Source of the DNA: Ferrovibrio terrae
GTDB lineage: Bacteria > Pseudomonadota > Alphaproteobacteria > Ferrovibrionales > Ferrovibrionaceae
NCBI RefSeq assembly: GCF_007197755.1
Contig: NZ_CP041636.1
Coordinates: forward strand, 3,260,001 to 3,324,000
Length of the DNA stretch: 64,000 nucleotides
Direction of reading: 5' to 3'
A program made the translations under genes and the position numbers. The first letter of the stretch is position 1. Every line of letters starts with the position of its first letter. Below are positions 51,479-61,116 of the stretch, piece after piece. The notes beneath the pieces are model-generated. The model saw only the letters and a program-made list of their open reading frames with translations, was not told the origin of the DNA and made no database searches.

Positions 51479-52948
51479 ATGTTCTGCGAAACCGATGCCG
51501 ATGCCTTTGCCGACCCGGCCCGTGAACTGATTTTTCAGGTCGCGCGCGGCTATCTGGAGCGTCAGGGCATCACCAGCACCAATCTTGTCTTCGATCCCGC
51601 CCAGCATCGCGCGATGCTGGATGACGGTGCGCGCTTCCAGGAAATCCTGCAGCGCGTGGCGCTGCTGCAGGGACAACATACGCGGCGCCCGGTCAGCGAA
51701 CGCATGAAGGAACTTACGGCGCTTGCCGAGGCCGGTATGCAGCGTGTCGAGACGATCTCGGCCGCATTGCCCGCTATTGTGTCTTTCGCCGATGCGCAGC
51801 GGCAGGGCCTGTTCGGCGGCCGCAATCTGGATGAATGGATCCGCGGCGGCGTCGCGCTGGCCCGTCTGCTGGCCCTTGCCGGGGACTGGGAGAAGCGGGC
51901 AGCACTCTGCCTGGATGTGCTGGAAGCGGCGGCGGAGGGCAGCGAAAGCCATGGCATGGCCGACCAGACGCTGGCCGAAATCCTGCGCCTGCAGCCAGCG
52001 GCCCCGGTGTTGTTCGGCGAGAAGGCCAATCGGCGGCGCATGATCGCCCTGTCCCTGGGCGTGGGCGGCGGCGACATCCCGGCCGATACGCATGCGGTGT
52101 TGCGGCGTCTGCGCGATGTGGTGACGAAACAGACCCTGCCACGCACGACTGACGCCCTGCGGGCCCGTCTGGTCGAGATGATGCATGGTACGGCGACTAT
52201 CTTCTCGCCTGAGCCGCAGGATGAATGGCGGGCGATGCAGGGCTTGAAGCAAAAGATCAGCGATCTGAAGCTGTTCTCGGGCGATCCGGAGATTGCCGCG
52301 AGCCTGACGCGGCGTTTCACACGCTTCGCCGGCCCGGAAATGCTGAATCCGATCCTGGCGCGCGAAACCGAAATCGCCCGCAAGCTGCTTTTCCTGCTGC
52401 AACTCTATGCCGAGATCGACGATGGTAATGCCCGCTTCGAACTGCAGGGCATCCTGACGCATTATATGGATCATCGCGATTTCAAGACGCAGTTCATTGG
52501 CCCGCAGACCGGACGCGAGGATTTCGCCAGCCTGGCCGCTGCGATTTCCGGCGCACTGGCCGCGATCGACATACCCGAACCGCGCAAGGGCAGGCTGCTG
52601 GAGCAGTTCCGCAACCAGCTTGCGGCTGTCGTGAAGCCGTCGGGCGCGCGCAGCAACCAGCGCGGCATTGGCGGTGCCAAGGATGCAGTGATCGTGCGCG
52701 GCCTGCGGTTCCCGTTGAAAAACTGGAGTCCGGTCGGATTGCAATTCGGCCCATGTTCGCCGGCGCTGACCAGCAAACTCGAAGCCGGCAGCAAGCTCTC
52801 GGTCGCGGTCGAAATCCGCAACAGTCTAATCAGTCTGGATTTCGCGGCAGAGGCCGAGGTGCTGCGCGTCGGCGATGGCATGATCGCCGCGCGCTATATC
52901 TGCAGCGATATTGCCGTGCAGCAGCGCATCAAGACCTATTTCGCCTGA
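51479..52948 (+). CDS. Unknown protein with C-terminal PilZ-like domain
   Basis: This is a 489-residue cytoplasmic protein. The first 400 residues are helical and unfamiliar. The last 90 fit a PilZ beta-barrel: RFPLKNWSPVGLQFG has the NxSxxG motif, followed by strands VAVEIRN and AEVLRVGDGMIAARYI. The RxxxR motif that normally clamps c-di-GMP is not evident, so nucleotide binding is doubtful. No good ribosome site was seen before 51479, so the start is uncertain. Confidence 0.65.
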   Translation: MFCETDADAFADPARELIFQVARGYLERQGITSTNLVFDPAQHRAMLDDGARFQEILQRVALLQGQHTRRPVSERMKELTALAEAGMQRVETISAALPAIVSFADAQRQGLFGGRNLDEWIRGGVALARLLALAGDWEKRAALCLDVLEAAAEGSESHGMADQTLAEILRLQPAAPVLFGEKANRRRMIALSLGVGGGDIPADTHAVLRRLRDVVTKQTLPRTTDALRARLVEMMHGTATIFSPEPQDEWRAMQGLKQKISDLKLFSGDPEIAASLTRRFTRFAGPEMLNPILARETEIARKLLFLLQLYAEIDDGNARFELQGILTHYMDHRDFKTQFIGPQTGREDFASLAAAISGALAAIDIPEPRKGRLLEQFRNQLAAVVKPSGARSNQRGIGGAKDAVIVRGLRFPLKNWSPVGLQFGPCSPALTSKLEAGSKLSVAVEIRNSLISLDFAAEAEVLRVGDGMIAARYICSDIAVQQRIKTYFA

Positions 52949-53018
52949 ATTTTTATCTGTCCGGGCGGTCCGGCCTGCCCTGATCACCGGATAGGGGCGC
53001 TCAGAGCAGGACCATGTT

Positions 53019-53465
53019 TCAGCGTATGCCTGCCAGGCTCTGGCCGTGCAGACCGCCAGCTTCGGACACCTTCTTCAGGGCTTCGCCGGCATGGCGTGGC
53101 TGAGTCTCGGTCGCCACATCGCCCAGCGACACGATGCCGACCAGACGCTTCTGGCGGTTCAGCACCGGCAGGCGGCGGACCTGGATATTACCCATATTTT
53201 TGGCGACATGGGCGAGATCCTCGTCCTCGAAGCAATATTTCACATCCGGCGTCATCACCTCGCGCACCTTGGTGTCGGGCTCGCAACTCTTGGCGACGCC
53301 GCGAATGGCGATGTCGCGGTCAGTGATCATGCCGACCAGCCGGTCTTCCTCGCCGACAGGCAGGCTGCCGGCATCGATCTCGGCCATGATCTGGGCCGCT
53401 TCGGCAATACTCTGGTCCGGAGAGGCGATCCGCACCTCGCGGCTCATGGCTTCGCTGACACGCAT
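53019..53465 (-). CDS. CBS-domain-pair protein
   Basis: This 148-residue protein is made of two CBS motifs: VSEAMSREVRIASPDQSIAEAAQIMAEIDAGSLPV...LVGMITDRDIAIR, then VREVMTPDVKYCFEDEDLAHVAKNM...RLVGIVSLGDVA. These pairs bind adenine nucleotides and regulate partners or act as stress proteins. A helical tail (GEALKKVSEAGG) follows. AGGAGG lies close upstream. It stands alone. Confidence 0.92.
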   Translation of the reverse strand: MRVSEAMSREVRIASPDQSIAEAAQIMAEIDAGSLPVGEEDRLVGMITDRDIAIRGVAKSCEPDTKVREVMTPDVKYCFEDEDLAHVAKNMGNIQVRRLPVLNRQKRLVGIVSLGDVATETQPRHAGEALKKVSEAGGLHGQSLAGIR

Positions 53466-53659
53466 GATTCCATCCTCCTTTTCAACACCTGCAATGGCTT
53501 GAAATAGGTAAGAACCATCCGGCGGATCGCAACCTGAGCCGCAGCCTGCAGGCCATGGGTCACAGGCGGGCCACAGCCATGCCGCGCAAATGGCTGGCGT
53601 CGGTTAAGCTATGCTAGAGTAAGGCGGGAATCGCCGGGAAGACATCTGGGAAAGCGATT

Positions 53660-54031
53660 ATGAATCTGATGGAAGCCACCATCTTTGCCCTGCTGATCAG
53701 CACACCGCCGACCGATGGGCCGCCCTTCGGCTGCCGGGCGACGGCCGAGAAGGAAGCGCTCTGCACCAATGACCTGGTGATCAAGGAATTCCAGGACGGC
53801 ACGCTGGAATTCGGATCGAAGGTAACAGTGAAGAAGAGCCGGCGCCGCGACCTGATCTTCTCCAATGGCATCTCGTCGTATTTCGACAGCTTCGGCTGGC
53901 TGCAGTTTTCCAACGGCTATGCCGTGCGCCGTATCGAAGGCGATATCTTCAAGATCACGCAGCAGGGTGCGCGCGAATTCACCTGCCGCTATGCCATCCA
54001 GGGCAAGCAGACGCGCTGCACGGTAGGTTGA
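53660..54031 (+). CDS. Unknown small protein, 123 residues
   Basis: No family recognised. The start MNLMEATIFALLISTPPTDG gives a short hydrophobic N-terminus that could be a weak signal peptide or core strand. The rest is beta-rich with three Cys (FGCRATAEKEALC...FTCRYAIQGKQTRC), suggesting disulfides if exported. It is convergent with the flgE-like gene. Confidence 0.6.
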   Translation: MNLMEATIFALLISTPPTDGPPFGCRATAEKEALCTNDLVIKEFQDGTLEFGSKVTVKKSRRRDLIFSNGISSYFDSFGWLQFSNGYAVRRIEGDIFKITQQGAREFTCRYAIQGKQTRCTVG

Positions 54032-54053
54032 CGATCTGCAGACGGGTGGCGCT

Positions 54054-55391
54054 TTAGCGCTTCATGTCGACAGCGCGCGACAGCATGGTGTCGGCGGCGC
54101 TGATCACCTGGCCGTTCATTGAATAGGCCTGCTGCGCCACCATCAGTCTGGTCATCTGCTCTGCGATATCGACGGTCGACTGTTCCAGCGCGCCAGTGAT
54201 AAAACCGCCAACGCCGTTAGTGCCCGAAGTCGGTCGACCGAAGACGACCTCGCCCGAGGCAGTACTCTCCGTAAAAACGGTGCCGTCCAGACGCTCAAGC
54301 CGGTCTGGCTCGCGGAAATTGGCCAGCATGATCACGCCACCGATGGCGCTGCGGCCATTCTCATAGTTGTACATGATGCGGCCGTCATCCTCGAAGGAGA
54401 CGTATTTGAATTCACCGCCGCGCAAGCCATTCTGATTGATGCTGATGTTGCTGGCTTCGCGATCCTCGCCGGCATACTGCGTCAGGCTAGGCAGTTCGGT
54501 TGGATCTACGACACCATTGCTGCCCATGTCGAGGCGGATGGTTTGCGACCCTGAACCATAATCAACTGCGACATCGACCCAGATTGCTCCATTGGCGCCG
54601 TCAGCGATTGTGGCATTGGGATCGGCTGTAACGGCAGTAGCGAGCACACCGTTGTTGAATGTGTAAGTGATCGGGCCGAAATTGTTTGGTGTCGCCTGAG
54701 TGGTGTTGATGTTCAGGTCCCAGGTATTGTTCCCGGTCTTCGTCCAGATCAGCTGGAAATTCTGCTCGTTGCTCTCAGCGTCGATCACGCCGATGCCAGT
54801 GACGATTTCCTTACCGGCCAGCGCGGTGGCCGGCAGGTTGATGCTATAGCCGACAGTGGAGGTCGGCACGGCGGCGATCGGACGCGTATCGACCACAAAA
54901 TCGCCTGGCGTAGCCGTGTCGAGGTTGACTGTCTGCCCTGGCTGCGCCGTCACGGCCTGTAAATAGAAGCCTGCCGAGTTGACCAGGCGATTCGACGACT
55001 CCATGCGAAAGTCGCCAAGGCGGGTGTAATAGGTCGTGTCCTCGAAACCGCTCGGTTCCCGCGTTAGGGCATCGACGCCGGTCGCCCGCGAGACCGGGAT
55101 GAAACCGGCGCCGTTCACGGCGATCGAGGTCGTGTTGGACCCGTCGCGGATGATTGTGCCCTGGCGGCGGTTGCCGAAGTCGGCAGTTGCCGTAACGCCC
55201 ATATGCTTGTTGGAGTCGATGATCTTGCTGTCGCCGATCACCTTGTTATTCACAAGGTCGCCAAACAGGGTGTTGACCTGCTTGTAGCCGATGGTGGAGG
55301 CATTGGCGACATTGTCGGAGATGTGTCCGATGGCCGTCGCCTGGGCAGTGATACCCTGCACGGCCGTGCCGAGGGCGCCGAAGAAAGTCAT
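54054..55391 (-). CDS. flgE: Flagellar hook protein FlgE family
   Basis: This is a 445-residue axial protein. N-terminal FlgE/rod signature: FGALGTAVQGITAQATAIGHISDNVANASTIGYKQVNTLFGDLV. C-terminal signature: LRGGEFKYVSFEDDGRIMYNYENG and STVDIAEQMTRLMVAQQAYSMNGQVISAADTM. These coils pack in the hook tube. It is the only flagellar gene in the window, so the operon lies elsewhere or this is an extra copy. AGGAG precedes the ATG at 55391; the longer frame to 55463 is not needed. Confidence 0.88.
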   Translation of the reverse strand: MTFFGALGTAVQGITAQATAIGHISDNVANASTIGYKQVNTLFGDLVNNKVIGDSKIIDSNKHMGVTATADFGNRRQGTIIRDGSNTTSIAVNGAGFIPVSRATGVDALTREPSGFEDTTYYTRLGDFRMESSNRLVNSAGFYLQAVTAQPGQTVNLDTATPGDFVVDTRPIAAVPTSTVGYSINLPATALAGKEIVTGIGVIDAESNEQNFQLIWTKTGNNTWDLNINTTQATPNNFGPITYTFNNGVLATAVTADPNATIADGANGAIWVDVAVDYGSGSQTIRLDMGSNGVVDPTELPSLTQYAGEDREASNISINQNGLRGGEFKYVSFEDDGRIMYNYENGRSAIGGVIMLANFREPDRLERLDGTVFTESTASGEVVFGRPTSGTNGVGGFITGALEQSTVDIAEQMTRLMVAQQAYSMNGQVISAADTMLSRAVDMKR

Positions 55392-55576
55392 GTCTGGACT
55401 CCTGGTCCGCAGAATCGTCTCGGACCTGCCGGAGCAAGCCCCGTGCCAACCGGGGCCTGACACTATGTTTCTGAAATAAAGGCGAAAAACTGTATCAGCC
55501 GGGGCTGGTCACTAGGCAAAATTTGCCTCCGCCTTTCCCCCGAGGGGGCCGGGGGTCATAATGTGCCGGGGACTCA

Positions 55577-57826
55577 ATGCTGCAACCGCCGCCATCATCA
55601 CTGCTGCAAGCCGCCGACGACAGGCGCCTGTTCCTGTGGACCGGTGAGTTTCGCGACCGCCGGGTCGAGGAGATGTACCGCCAGCAGCGGCTGGAGCCGG
55701 TGCGCGTTCTGCTGCTGGCCTGCGGTGTGGCGGCCACCACGGTTTTCTTCCTGCTGATCATCCGGCAGTACTTGCTGTTCGGCGACAGCCTGACCTTCTG
55801 GCTCGACGCCGCGGTGCGCGGCATCGGCCTGCTGATCGGTGTGATCTATCAGGTGCTGGTCCGTCGCGCTTCGGCGATTGCCATGCTGGATGTCATTGGC
55901 GGCGTTGGTATGGCGTCGCTGACGACGCTGACGTTCATGACATGGCTGATCGGCGCGCCACCGGCGCTGAATGCCGGCACGCTGAGCTTCGGCTACCTGC
56001 TGGTTTTTTTCCTGCTGATGCCGTCGCCGGCCCAGATCGTCCTCGCCAATGCAATCTATCTCACTCTCGGCACGCTGCTCCTCACCATGCTGTGGCTGCC
56101 GTCGCAGACCTCGGCCGCCTTCAGCGTCGTGCTGTTCCTGATGATCGGCAATGGCCTCGGCGCGGTCGGCATGCGGCAGTTCAAGCTGGAACGCCGGCGT
56201 AACTTTCTCGCTCGCGAAGAAGCCCGCCGCGTCACCGAGGCATTGACCCTGGCGCGTCAGGAGGGGCGGCGGCGTAACGAATACCAGGCCTGGGCGCTGG
56301 ATGCGCTGCAGGTCGGCGTCATCCTGTTCCATCCCGGCGGCGAAGTGCACAGCCTGAACCGCCGCGCCACCGAGCTGCTGGCGCTGCCGGCGGGCGCGCT
56401 GCGGCCGGGCGACACGCATGAAACCCTGATGCGCTTCCTGTTGCAGCGTCGCGACTTCGGCGATCTTGAACTGAGTGATGTGCGCTATCATGTCGACCGC
56501 CTGCTGCGCGGCGCCGGCTCCATCGCCGCGATCCGTCACGCCGGCACCGGAAAGATACTCGAATTCACCCTGAACCGGCTGCCCGACCAGTCGGTCGCCG
56601 TCACCATTTTCGACGCCACCGAACGCTATGCGCTGAACCGCCGGCTGCGCCATGCGGTGGAAGTCGCCGGCGACGGTTTCGCCATCTACGACGCGCAGGA
56701 CCGCATCGCCATCTGCTCCAGCCGTTTCGCCGCGCTCTACGGCCTGACCGCCGATCAGGCGATCGGCAAATCCTTCGAGGACCTGCTGGCGCTGGGCTAC
56801 GAGCGCGGCGTGTTCGGCCGCGACGAGCGTGAAGCCGGCAGCACCGCCGGCGCCACCACCACCTCGCGTCGCCATATCCCCGAGCGCATGATCGAAATCC
56901 GCACCACGGCGGGCGAGTGGTTCCTGGTGCACGAACGCGTCACGCCGTCGGGCGACCTGGTCGTGGTGCGCACCAACATCACGGCGCGGCGGCGCATGGA
57001 AGACGAACTGCGCCGCGCCAAGGAAGAGGCGGAGCGGGCGCTGGCCGACCTGCGCGGCGCGCAGGCCAACCTGATCCTGGCTGAGAAAATGGCCTCGCTT
57101 GGCTCGCTGGTCGCCGGCATGAGCCACGAGATTTCCACGCCGCTTGGCATTGGCGTGTCGGCCGCCTCGCATCTGTCGGAAGAGGTCGAGCAACTGACCA
57201 ACAGCTTCCGCGACGGGCAGCTCAAGCGTACCGACCTGGAAGACTTCCTTGAAACCGCCACGGAAGCGACGCGCATCATGCAGGGCAACCTGACGCGTGC
57301 TGCCCGCCTGATCCAGGCCTTCAAACAGGTCTCGGTCGACCAGACCACAGACGAGATCCGCGATTTTGGCCTTGGCGAATACCTGCAGGAAATCATGCTC
57401 AGCCTGGCGCCGGCCATGCGCCGCACCACGCATCGCGTTGAGATCGACTGCGCGCCGCATCTGATCATCCGCAACCGGCCGGGCGCGCTCGGCCAGATCG
57501 TTACCAACCTGCTGATGAATGCGCTCCAGCATGCCTATGAGGGCCGCGCCGAGCCGGGCATCATCCATATCGCCGTGTCGGTACCACGCGAGGGCCGCAT
57601 CGTCATGGAATTCCGCGACGATGGCAAAGGCATCGCGGCCGAAGACCTGCCGCGCGTCTTCGATCCGTTCTTCACCACGAAGCGCGGCACCGGCGGCACA
57701 GGCTTAGGGCTCCACATCGTCTACAACCTGGTCAGCCAGGTGCTGGGCGGCACCATCGCGGTGTCGAGCCGGCCCGGCGAGGGTACGCGCTTCACGATAA
57801 GTTTCCCGCAATCCGCATCGTCCTGA
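55577..57826 (+). CDS. Membrane-bound PAS sensor histidine kinase
   Basis: In this 749-residue protein, N-terminal helices span the membrane about five or six times (residues 40-200). A coiled linker (RRNFLAREEARRVTEALTLARQEG) leads to two PAS-like domains (about residues 235-355 and 355-470). Then come HisKA (GSLVAGMSHEISTPLG), and the HATPase with NLLMNALQHA, DDGKGI and GTGLGLHIV. No response regulator gene is adjacent. Its signal may be membrane-associated; unknown. The msrQ gene follows 15 bases after the stop. Confidence 0.88.
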   Translation: MLQPPPSSLLQAADDRRLFLWTGEFRDRRVEEMYRQQRLEPVRVLLLACGVAATTVFFLLIIRQYLLFGDSLTFWLDAAVRGIGLLIGVIYQVLVRRASAIAMLDVIGGVGMASLTTLTFMTWLIGAPPALNAGTLSFGYLLVFFLLMPSPAQIVLANAIYLTLGTLLLTMLWLPSQTSAAFSVVLFLMIGNGLGAVGMRQFKLERRRNFLAREEARRVTEALTLARQEGRRRNEYQAWALDALQVGVILFHPGGEVHSLNRRATELLALPAGALRPGDTHETLMRFLLQRRDFGDLELSDVRYHVDRLLRGAGSIAAIRHAGTGKILEFTLNRLPDQSVAVTIFDATERYALNRRLRHAVEVAGDGFAIYDAQDRIAICSSRFAALYGLTADQAIGKSFEDLLALGYERGVFGRDEREAGSTAGATTTSRRHIPERMIEIRTTAGEWFLVHERVTPSGDLVVVRTNITARRRMEDELRRAKEEAERALADLRGAQANLILAEKMASLGSLVAGMSHEISTPLGIGVSAASHLSEEVEQLTNSFRDGQLKRTDLEDFLETATEATRIMQGNLTRAARLIQAFKQVSVDQTTDEIRDFGLGEYLQEIMLSLAPAMRRTTHRVEIDCAPHLIIRNRPGALGQIVTNLLMNALQHAYEGRAEPGIIHIAVSVPREGRIVMEFRDDGKGIAAEDLPRVFDPFFTTKRGTGGTGLGLHIVYNLVSQVLGGTIAVSSRPGEGTRFTISFPQSASS

Positions 57827-57841
57827 GCTATATCGGCGGTT

Positions 57842-58738
57842 ATGAACGTCGCAACACGCACAACACCCCAGAAGAATCTCCCGGCGGCCTGGAAACGTGG
57901 CTGGCCCTGGCAGGAAGGAGCCGCCGGGCGCTTCTCGCCGTTCAAGGCCGTGGTTTTTGCCCTGCTGCTGCTGCCGGCTTTGTGGCTGCTCTGGCGCACG
58001 GCGGAGAATGATCTCGGGCCCCGGCCGCTCACTGAACTGATCCTGCAGACCGGCACCTGGGGCGTTCGGATCCTGCTGGTGTCGCTGTTCGTCACGCCGC
58101 TGCGCCAGATTCTGCGCTACGGCCGGCTGGCGCTGCTGCGTCGCATGACCGGCGTCGCGGCGGCGTTGTATCTTCTGTCACATTTCATCCTTTACATGGC
58201 GAACCACGCATTTGTGCTCGACAAGATCGTCACCGAGATCGTCAAGTCGAACTACCTGATCATCGGCCTGGTCGCGCTTACCGCGCTGCTGCTGCTGCTC
58301 GCCACCTCGACCGATGCCATGCTACGCCGGCTCGGTGGCCGCCGCTGGCAGATGCTGCATCGCCTGGTGTTTCCGGCCGCCATGCTGGGCGCCTGGCATT
58401 ATTTCCTGCAGGTCAAGGCCGACATCTTCCAGCCGCTGCTGATCATCGGCTTCCTCACCTGGCTGCTGGGCTACCGGGTGTGGCGCAAGTGGCAGCCGCA
58501 GGGGGGCACGCTGCCGGTCGGGGCCGTCGCGGTGCTTGGAATTTTTGCAGCGGTGCTGGTGGTGGTCATCGAAGCTGCCTATTTCAGCTGGAAGATTGGT
58601 CCGGCGGTGGTTCCGCGCGTGCTGGAGGCCAACCTGTCCATCGACATGGGGCTGCGTCCGGGAATATGGGTGCTGCTGGTGGCGGCAGGGGTGACACTGA
58701 CCGCCGGACTCGCCACAATACGGGCTCGTCGTTCCTAA
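57842..58738 (+). CDS. msrQ: MsrQ-like heme-binding membrane subunit
   Basis: This is a 298-residue ferric-reductase-like transmembrane protein with about seven or eight helices. His residues in YLLSHFILYMANHAF and the later MLHRLVFPAAMLGAWHYFLQVKAD fit the heme b ligands of MsrQ. MsrQ passes electrons from the quinone pool to MsrP, which repairs periplasmic methionine sulfoxide. MsrP is not adjacent. Compared with E. coli MsrQ (about 211 residues), this form is longer, with an extra C-terminal pair of helices. Confidence 0.85.
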   Translation: MNVATRTTPQKNLPAAWKRGWPWQEGAAGRFSPFKAVVFALLLLPALWLLWRTAENDLGPRPLTELILQTGTWGVRILLVSLFVTPLRQILRYGRLALLRRMTGVAAALYLLSHFILYMANHAFVLDKIVTEIVKSNYLIIGLVALTALLLLLATSTDAMLRRLGGRRWQMLHRLVFPAAMLGAWHYFLQVKADIFQPLLIIGFLTWLLGYRVWRKWQPQGGTLPVGAVAVLGIFAAVLVVVIEAAYFSWKIGPAVVPRVLEANLSIDMGLRPGIWVLLVAAGVTLTAGLATIRARRS

Positions 58739-58753
58739 CAGCGAGAGTCGCCC

Positions 58754-59665
58754 GTGCGTGCCGTTTTCGTCGATGCCAACCCCACGCTTGGCGATCTCGC
58801 CGGGCGTCTGCACAAGTCTTCCGATCCCGCCGTCGCCGTCAATCGCGACCCCGATGTGAAGCCGGCCGATCTGCCGACTGTCCTGGGCGACGCTGAAATT
58901 GCCTGGATCGACCACACTTATCTGCCGACCGACGTGGCGAAGCAGTGCAAAGGGCTTAAACACGTCGTGTTCCTCGGCACCGGCGCGCGCAGCTACATGA
59001 ATGTCGAAGAACTGGCCGCACTCGGCATCGAGGTGCATCTGATCAAGGGCTATGGCGATACCGCCGTGGCCGAATGTGCCTTTGCCCTGATGTGGGCCGC
59101 CGCCAAGGGCTTCGCCACGATGGATCGCGGCATGCGTGGCGGCAACTGGCTGCGCATGGATGGCGTGCAGCTGACCGGCAAGACGGTCGGCCTGATCGGC
59201 TATGGCGGCATCGCCGCTGAAATGGCGCGGCTCTGCCTCGGCGCCGGCATGAAAGTGCTGGCCTGGAACCGGACGAAGAAAGACGCCGCCGACGGCGTCA
59301 CCTTCGTCGAACTCGACCAGCTGCTGAATCTGAGCCATGTCATCTCGATGCACCTGCTGCTGAACGACGAGACGCGCGGCTTCCTGTCCGCCGAGCGGAT
59401 CGCGAAACTGCGTCCCGGTGCCATTCTGGTGAATACCGCGCGCGGCGCCGTGGTGGATGAAGCCGCGATGATCGCCGCGCTGAAGTCGAAGCAGATCGGC
59501 GCTGCCGGCCTCGACGTGTTCGACGTCGAGCCGTTGCCCAAGGATCACCCACTGACCAAAATCGACAACGTCACGCTCTCGGCGCATTCGGCCTTCCGTA
59601 CACCGGAAGCCAGCGAGAACCTGATCGAGGCGGCGCTTAACCATACCCGTCGGATCGCGAAATGA
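58754..59665 (+). CDS. NAD(P)-dependent D-2-hydroxyacid dehydrogenase family protein
   Basis: In this 303-residue enzyme, the Rossmann motif is GLIGYGGIAAEMARL (near residue 147), the catalytic Arg is in VNTARGAVVDEAAM, Glu in GLDVFDVEP and His in SAHSAF. The nucleotide-binding Asp is replaced by Asn-Arg (AWNRTKKDA), which favours NADP. The start codon is GTG at 58754. It is followed by an overlapping amidohydrolase gene. Confidence 0.87.
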   Translation: MRAVFVDANPTLGDLAGRLHKSSDPAVAVNRDPDVKPADLPTVLGDAEIAWIDHTYLPTDVAKQCKGLKHVVFLGTGARSYMNVEELAALGIEVHLIKGYGDTAVAECAFALMWAAAKGFATMDRGMRGGNWLRMDGVQLTGKTVGLIGYGGIAAEMARLCLGAGMKVLAWNRTKKDAADGVTFVELDQLLNLSHVISMHLLLNDETRGFLSAERIAKLRPGAILVNTARGAVVDEAAMIAALKSKQIGAAGLDVFDVEPLPKDHPLTKIDNVTLSAHSAFRTPEASENLIEAALNHTRRIAK

Positions 59666-61116
59666 CCCGGCGCTACGATCTCGCCATCCGCAACGCCCGT
59701 ATCTTCGACGGCAGCGGCGCGCCACCCGTCACCGGCGATGTCGGTGTCAGCGGCGACCGTATCGTGGCGGTCGGCGACCTCGGCGCGCAGGCGGCTGATC
59801 GCGAGATCGATGCCAAAGGCCTGGCCATCGCGCCGGGCTTCATCGACGCCCATACCCATGACGACAATGCCGTGCTGCACGGCCCGGACTGCATGCACTG
59901 CAAGCTCAGCCAGGGCGTCACCAGCGTGGTGACCGGCAATTGCGGTATCAGCCTGGCGCCCGCCACGATGAACCGCCGCCCGCCGCCGCCGCTTGACCTG
60001 GTCGGCCTCGAAAGCGCCTGGACCTTCCCGACGTTTGCCGACTACGCCAAACAGCTGCGCAAGACGCCGCCAGCCACCAACACCTATGCGCTGGTCGGAC
60101 ATATGTCGCTGCGCGTCGTTGCCATGGACCACGACGTTCAGCGTGCCGCCACCGATAAGGAAGCGGCGCAGATGCAGCAGCGGCTGGAAGAGTCGCTCGA
60201 TGCCGGTGCATCCGGCCTGTCGTCCGGTCTGTGGTATCCGCCCAGCCGGTCTGCGCCCACCTCGGAAGTGATCGCCGTGGCCGAAGGCCTGCGCTCGCGC
60301 GGCGGGCTTTACGTGACGCATATGCGCGATGAAGCCGATGGCGTGATCGACAGCATCCAGGAGACGCTGAAGATCGGCCGCGACAGCGGCTCGGCCGTGG
60401 TGATCAGTCACCACAAATGCACCAATCCGGAGAATTTCGGCCGCTCGACCGAAACGCTGGCGCTGATCGACAAGGCTGCGAAAGAGCAGATGGTCGATTT
60501 CGACGTCTACCCTTACGCGGCCAGTTCCACTGCGCTGCTGCCGGATCGACTGCGCGACGACATGGCGGTGCAGATCGCGTCGTCCGAGCCGTATCCCGAA
60601 ATGCGCGGCCGCATGCTGGCCGATATCGCGAAGGAATGGGGCACCGATATCGTGACGGCAGCCAATCGCCTGCTGCCGGCCGCGGCGATCTATTTCATGA
60701 TGAACGAAGACGACGTGCAGCGGATCATCGCGCATCCGCGCAGCATGATCGGCTCCGACGGCATCCCGTCCAACGACATGCCGCATCCGCGCCTGTGGGG
60801 CACGTTCCCGCGCGTGCTGGGCCATTACAGCCGCGATCTGAAGCTGCTGAGCCTTGAACAGGCCGTGCACAAGATGACCGGGCTCACCGCCCGCGTCTTC
60901 GGCATGGTTGATCGCGGCGCGATCCGCGCAGGCGCCTTTGCCGATCTGGTGCTGTTCGATCCCGAAACGGTGATCGACACAGCCACGTTCAACAACCCGA
61001 TCCAGCCGGCGGCCGGCATCCGGGAAGTCTGGGTGAACGGCGCGTCCAGTTATGTGGGTGGCAAAGGTGTCACGGGTGCGGCCAACGGCCGGCTGATCAC
61101 CCGCAACAAGGCCTGA
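59662..61116 (+). CDS. N-acyl-D-amino-acid deacylase / D-aminoacylase family amidohydrolase
   Basis: This is a 484-residue metal-dependent hydrolase. The zinc motif FIDAHTHDD (near residue 68) and the second-site Cys in GNCGISLAP match D-aminoacylases. Further motifs are THMRDEADGV, ISHHKCTNP and MIGSDGIPS. It cleaves N-acyl-D-amino acids or related amides. It starts inside the preceding dehydrogenase gene with a four-base overlap. Confidence 0.92.
   Translation: MTRRYDLAIRNARIFDGSGAPPVTGDVGVSGDRIVAVGDLGAQAADREIDAKGLAIAPGFIDAHTHDDNAVLHGPDCMHCKLSQGVTSVVTGNCGISLAPATMNRRPPPPLDLVGLESAWTFPTFADYAKQLRKTPPATNTYALVGHMSLRVVAMDHDVQRAATDKEAAQMQQRLEESLDAGASGLSSGLWYPPSRSAPTSEVIAVAEGLRSRGGLYVTHMRDEADGVIDSIQETLKIGRDSGSAVVISHHKCTNPENFGRSTETLALIDKAAKEQMVDFDVYPYAASSTALLPDRLRDDMAVQIASSEPYPEMRGRMLADIAKEWGTDIVTAANRLLPAAAIYFMMNEDDVQRIIAHPRSMIGSDGIPSNDMPHPRLWGTFPRVLGHYSRDLKLLSLEQAVHKMTGLTARVFGMVDRGAIRAGAFADLVLFDPETVIDTATFNNPIQPAAGIREVWVNGASSYVGGKGVTGAANGRLITRNKA

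Noticed and set aside
55598-57568. 656-codon antisense frame over the sensor kinase
   Set aside because: Shadow of a clear histidine kinase; the antisense product is His/Arg/Gln-rich without domains.
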